Assembly (NCBI GenBank): GCA_964423175.1
Contig: CAYRDM010000026.1
Coordinates: forward strand, 1 to 7,865
Length of the DNA: 7,865 nt
DNA from: JBGQJN01 sp964423175
GTDB taxonomy: Bacteria; Patescibacteriota; Minisyncoccia; 2-02-FULL-40-12; IGHO2-01-FULL-4-A
Reading direction: 5' to 3'
The notes beneath the pieces were generated by a model that was given only the letters and a program-made list of their open reading frames with translations, did not search any database and was not told where the DNA came from. The position numbers and the translations under genes are program-made. Positions 5,402 through 7,865 of the stretch are shown in pieces; the first letter of the stretch is position 1; every line of letters starts with the position of its first letter.

Positions 5402-5419
5402 AAGACATAAAATTAGACT

Positions 5420-5782
5420 ATGAAAAGTGATCCAAGAGAGATTAGGACAAGATTACGCTGGTTTGTAACAACTAAAAATAAGACGAAAAACATATCAAAA
5501 ACATGCCGTTTTTTTGGCATAAGTAGGCCATCGTACTATTTGTGGCTGCGTAGATATCAAGAATTAGGTAAAAGAGGCCTTGTAGCCCATTCTAGAAGGC
5601 CACAGGCTAGTCCTTCTGCCACTCCGATAGGCATAGTTAAAACGATTTATATTTTGAGAAGAAGAAACGGTTGGGGGCCCGGGAGGATTAAAAAGGCATT
5701 ATCAAAAAAGATGAACTTTAACATAAGCACCAAAACAATTTATATCATTTTAAAAAAGAAAAAGTTAAATAAGTTAAGGTAA
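5420..5782 (+). CDS. HTH protein equal to the DNA-binding front of an IS481-type transposase; no DDE domain
   Basis: The 120-residue, very basic protein carries a first helix-turn-helix at about 24-50 (NISKTCRFFGISRPSYYLWL), the linker SRRPQASPSATP (58-69), and a second winged-HTH-like part with ILRRRNGWGPGRIKKAL (78-94) and STKTIYIILKKKKL. This order, including the GWGPxRI motif, is typical of the N-terminus of IS481/IS3-group transposases and related leucine-zipper HTH proteins. Complete transposases of this type continue for some 200 residues with an rve/DDE integrase core. Here a stop comes right after the second HTH, and no frame of the next 500 bases resembles that core. It is either an IS remnant or a small DNA-binding protein derived from a transposase. 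The intact frame and plausible own promoter favour a gene that can still be expressed. No terminal inverted repeats or target duplication are identified. ATG start without Shine-Dalgarno. Confidence 0.75.
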   Translation: MKSDPREIRTRLRWFVTTKNKTKNISKTCRFFGISRPSYYLWLRRYQELGKRGLVAHSRRPQASPSATPIGIVKTIYILRRRNGWGPGRIKKALSKKMNFNISTKTIYIILKKKKLNKLR

Positions 5783-6164
5783 GAAACTATCTTAAACATT
5801 GATAAACCATAATTATACTTTGATTTATTAGTTATTAAAACAAAGCTTATTGAGCGGGAGGGGCCGCATAGAGCATTTTTAAAAAATGGCATTCCGGCAC
5901 GTTAATACATGGATCTAGGGAGGATATAATTAGCGCTGCCTTTTGGTGTTTTAGGGCCTAATTTTTAAGGTAAAATTTTGCCCCATTTTTGACCTAATTT
6001 TTTTGTTGTCGCTTTCTAGATTTGGATATGTTTTTTATTTATTTCTTTTTTTAAAAAATATTAAGATAACGAACCCTTAACTAGCAATCTCACTTGACCC
6101 GATTAGTCTTTATTTTATTGGTTATGTCGGAGCAATTGATCTTTAAAATTTGTGGATAAGTTAT

Positions 6165-6193
6165 TTGGCCCTTTTTTGGTGTAATTGTATAAT
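6165..6193 (+). promoter_or_regulatory. Candidate promoter of the fibre-protein gene
   Basis: TTGGCC (6165-6170), a 17-base spacer and a perfect TATAAT (6188-6193) predict a start near 6200, about 105 bases before the presumed coding start. The octamer TTTGGCCC covering the -35 recurs at 6213-6220, in the loop of the leader hairpin. Confidence 0.5.
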
Positions 6194-6205
6194 TAGATAT
6201 GTCCA

Positions 6206-6232
6206 ACAAATCTTTGGCCCACTAAGATTTGT
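6206..6232 (+). promoter_or_regulatory. Leader hairpin of the fibre-protein gene
   Basis: ACAAATCTT (6206-6214) and AAGATTTGT (6224-6232) form a perfect 9-bp stem with a nine-base loop, within the first 35 bases of the predicted transcript. It overlaps an 8-codon ORF (ATG 6199 to TAA 6225, MSNKSLAH). A second stem AAGCGA/TCGCTT (6241-6263) with a T-rich loop follows. Confidence 0.5.
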
Positions 6233-6292
6233 CGGGTCAAAAGCGATTTATTTTTTTTCGCTTGAAAAGTTGTGAGTTGAGATAAGTACTTA

Positions 6293-6319
6293 CTGCGCTC
6301 TAATCTGACGAAAGCGCAG
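6293..6319 (+). promoter_or_regulatory. Hairpin enclosing the presumed start of the fibre gene
   Basis: CTGCGCT (6293-6299) and AGCGCAG (6313-6319) form a perfect 7-bp GC-rich stem. Its 13-base loop contains the in-frame CTG (6305-6307) taken here as the possible start. Confidence 0.5.
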
Positions 6320-7865
6320 AAACAAAAAAATAATCTTATTCAAGAAATTGATCGTTCATCGATCGATGTTTTGGTTAAAGACGGCAAAACATATTTGCCG
6401 GCAGCTTTTCTTGCAGAAGAGTTCGGCTATGCGACGGATCACGTAGCTCGTATAGCGAGACAGAAGAAGGTTGACGGTATATATGAGGACAAGCGCTGGC
6501 ATGTCACAAGAGATTCCTTGAGCAGCTATCGCGAACTTGCCAAACAGAACAAAGTTCTCGGTGGATTAAAGAGTACTAAATTAGTTGCTTCGAGTCGTCT
6601 TCAGGAGAAGACTCCTGGCTCCGGCTGGGGTTCTTATCCTGCAGATGACACGAATGTCAAAACAGTTCTTTCAACTTCAGTTCTTTCCGAACCCGTAAAG
6701 AATGATGGGTTCAAAACAGTTCTTTCCGTAGATAAAACTCAACTAGTAGAAAAAGAAAGCATAGTTATTCGTAGTGAGTATTTATCAAAGACTCGCACAA
6801 CGGCCGCTGTCCGGGCCATATTTATGACAGCGGCCTTTTTATTTTTAGTAATTGTTGGTCCGATATTTTTAAATAATGATTCTAATCGAGCTAGTGATGC
6901 TGGATCTACCGCTTATAACGCCAATCTCCTTTCTTTTGTGCCAAGTATTTTAGGACAAATTTCAAAAGGCACACGCTCTTTAATAAAAGATCTTTCCGCT
7001 ATAGCAAATAACGACATCGACAGATATGTCGGAAATAACCACGCTCAATTACTTGTATTGGCAAGGAGAATTAGAAATCTTGAAATTTTGAGTGGTACCT
7101 CTCTGAAAAATAATCAAAATGGCAGAGTCGTGGTTGCTTCGGCACCTTTAGATAAAAGTCTAATCAGACAGTTGGTGAAGCAGTTTTTTAGCGAAGAGAA
7201 ATCTTCTTTGGGACCGGTTAGCCTGATCTCTATTCAGGGTTCTATAAACGATTTAAATAATAGACTCGCAGATTTAAATACTAGGGTTAATCAAATCCCC
7301 CCGCCTTTGCAATTTTCTGGTAATGGCGGAGGAACTGGAAGCGTAAGTGTGGGTGGCGGTGATGTTTCTGTTATCGGCAACGAACTTACAATAGGCAGAA
7401 CTCAGATTGATAGTGGCTCGATAGGTACAACTTCTGGTGATTTAACAATAAATTCAAGTGGAGGAACAATTGTTACAACTGCAAATTTTTCTGTTCAAGG
7501 GAACTTAACTGTAACAGGATCAACATCTTTTGCGGGCGTTGCTTATAAATGGCCAACTGCCGATGGAACTGCTGGACAGGTTTTGAAAACCAATGGGGCC
7601 GGGATTTTATCTTGGGCTAATGGTGGTACTGGTACGGGCGTGACATCTAACAGTATCGATTTTGATGAGTTTGTTGCCAGTGCTTCTTTAGACAGCAATC
7701 TTGATATCTCTTTGAATGGTAATACTTTTGATATAGGCGACGGCAAGTTTTTAATAAATAGTTCCGGGAATGTTTCTGTTTCTTCTAATTTCGAAGTTTC
7801 CGGCTATGCTTCTGTTTCAGCTTTTTTTGGAGCCGGACTGACAGATTGTGATTCGAGCGTAGGCA
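6305..7865 (+). CDS. Large membrane-anchored surface protein: HTH-like domain, TM helix, coiled coil, tail-fibre-like exterior (runs off the window)
   Basis: The frame is open from a TGA at 6278 to the window end. Numbered from CTG 6305, residues 25-75 (KDGKTYLPAAFLAEEFGYAT..RIARQKKVDG..) look like an excisionase/MerR-type winged-HTH domain. Residues 76-165 form a polar linker with TVLS repeats. About 170-191 (AIFMTAAFLFLVIVGPIFL) is a single transmembrane helix. About 215-335 is helical, with heptad-like stretches such as INDLNNRLADLNTRVNQ. From about 340 the protein is Gly/Ser/Thr-rich: SGNGGGTGSVSVGGG, then GNLTVTGSTSFAGVAYKWPT and DGTAGQVLKTNGAGILSW, as in phage tail fibres and giant CPR surface proteins, and finally GLTDCDSSVG. 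I infer a cytoplasmic N-terminus and an exposed, probably adhesive, fibre. No ATG or GTG exists at the coding start: CTG 6305 or TTG 6371 must be used, neither with a Shine-Dalgarno. The N-terminus is therefore uncertain. Confidence 0.82.
   Translation, partial: MTKAQKQKNNLIQEIDRSSIDVLVKDGKTYLPAAFLAEEFGYATDHVARIARQKKVDGIYEDKRWHVTRDSLSSYRELAKQNKVLGGLKSTKLVASSRLQEKTPGSGWGSYPADDTNVKTVLSTSVLSEPVKNDGFKTVLSVDKTQLVEKESIVIRSEYLSKTRTTAAVRAIFMTAAFLFLVIVGPIFLNNDSNRASDAGSTAYNANLLSFVPSILGQISKGTRSLIKDLSAIANNDIDRYVGNNHAQLLVLARRIRNLEILSGTSLKNNQNGRVVVASAPLDKSLIRQLVKQFFSEEKSSLGPVSLISIQGSINDLNNRLADLNTRVNQIPPPLQFSGNGGGTGSVSVGGGDVSVIGNELTIGRTQIDSGSIGTTSGDLTINSSGGTIVTTANFSVQGNLTVTGSTSFAGVAYKWPTADGTAGQVLKTNGAGILSWANGGTGTGVTSNSIDFDEFVASASLDSNLDISLNGNTFDIGDGKFLINSSGNVSVSSNFEVSGYASVSAFFGAGLTDCDSSVG
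6657..6728 (+). repeat. In-frame short direct repeats in the cytoplasmic linker
   Basis: TCAAAACAGTTCTTTC occurs at 6657-6672 and 6711-6726, exactly 54 bases (18 codons) apart. A third partial copy CAGTTCTTTCCG lies at 6678-6689. All copies are in the same frame and encode (K)TVLS or SVLS, pointing to a recent internal duplication. Confidence 0.7.
6802..6840 (+). terminator. Terminator-like hairpin inside the fibre gene
   Basis: GGCCGCTGTC (6802-6811) and GACAGCGGCC (6826-6835) form a perfect 10-bp GC-rich stem with a 14-base loop, followed directly by TTTTTATTTTT. It has the form of an intrinsic terminator but lies in the open frame, at the codons opening the transmembrane helix. Whether it acts is unknown. 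Confidence 0.5.

Larger units (their letters stand above)
5783..6304. other. AT-rich region without a recognisable gene
   Basis: All frames are densely stopped, and nothing resembles the missing transposase core. Visible elements: the palindrome CATTTTT-A-AAAAATG (5874-5888); a second promoter-like pair TTAATA-17-TATAAT (5902-5930); a hairpin GGGC..AATTTT/AAAATT..GCCC (5954-5983); the repeat CCTAATTTTT (5957-5966 and 5993-6002); a TGTGGATAA DnaA-box-like site (6151-6159); the promoter at 6165-6193; and leader hairpins listed separately. The arms TTGACCCGA (6094-6102) and TCGGGTCAA (6232-6240) are complementary. Confidence 0.5.

Noticed and set aside
5821..6280. Replication origin
   Set aside because: AT-rich with one DnaA-box-like site, but no box cluster and no dnaA or dnaN nearby.
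5291..6304. Complete IS element around the HTH gene
   Set aside because: No DDE core, terminal inverted repeats or target duplication could be found; only the DNA-binding half is present.
6602..6617. Hairpin CAGGAG/CTCCTG inside the fibre gene
   Set aside because: A 6-bp stem with four-base loop and no U tract within coding sequence; too common by chance to call.
7543..7746. Minus-strand frame of 67 codons
   Set aside because: Shadow of the repetitive Gly/Ser/Thr codons of the fibre gene on the plus strand.
6305..7865. Diversity-generating retroelement target or phage tail gene
   Set aside because: Fibre-like sequence is present, but no reverse transcriptase, template repeat or other phage structural genes are visible; the TM helix and cytoplasmic domain argue for a cellular surface protein.

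Overview
The window reads like a piece of a small, AT-rich bacterial genome from the Candidate Phyla Radiation (Patescibacteria), most likely a parcubacterial lineage. This is an inference from gene content: a DUF5652-type small membrane protein, a 132-residue protein of a type I associate with these genomes, a DUF5715/M15-like secreted hydrolase, and a very large surface protein with a tail-fibre-like exterior. Four scattered single tRNA genes (three without an encoded CCA) and few Shine-Dalgarno sequences fit the same picture. No rRNA, CRISPR array, plasmid function or complete mobile element is visible.

Layout. On the minus strand, from right to left: a DUF5652-like membrane protein (956-1225), a U-tail-less hairpin (930-950), tRNA-Ala(GGC) (855-926), a membrane metal-dependent-hydrolase-like protein started by TTG behind a perfect SD (264-818), an intrinsic terminator (244-265), and the 5' end of infC (1-189, running off the window). 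A strong plus-strand promoter (1302-1330) lies in the divergent gap. It feeds tRNA-Arg(CCT) (1358-1432), the CCA-adding enzyme gene (1519-2964), a 132-residue protein of unknown function (2975-3373) and tRNA-Pro(CGG) (3397-3468). A possibly structured RNA segment ends in a 17-bp palindromic terminator (3590-3624). A second plus-strand unit (promoter about 3648-3676) holds an acidic soluble protein of unknown function (3718-4404) and an exported DUF5715/M15-like zinc hydrolase (4407-5123), closed by a terminator. tRNA-Ala(CGC) (5180-5250) follows with its own terminator.

The right third is accessory. A 120-residue helix-turn-helix protein (5420-5782) corresponds to the DNA-binding front half of an IS481-type transposase without its catalytic domain. 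A roughly 520-nt AT-rich gap without a recognisable gene holds a good promoter and several hairpins. A large plus-strand frame then stays open to the window end (6305-7865). It encodes a cytoplasmic helix-turn-helix-like domain, a linker, one transmembrane helix, a coiled-coil region and a glycine/serine/threonine-rich tail-fibre-like exterior.

The most unusual locus is this last gene. It has no ATG, GTG or TTG start where its coding signal begins. Its leader contains an 8-codon ORF starting at the predicted transcription start, plus several hairpins. A terminator-like GC-rich hairpin with a U tract sits inside the coding sequence just where the membrane helix begins. Together these suggest attenuation or conditional production of a membrane-anchored fibre protein that carries a DNA-binding-like domain. 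That is a hypothesis; only the sequence elements are observed.
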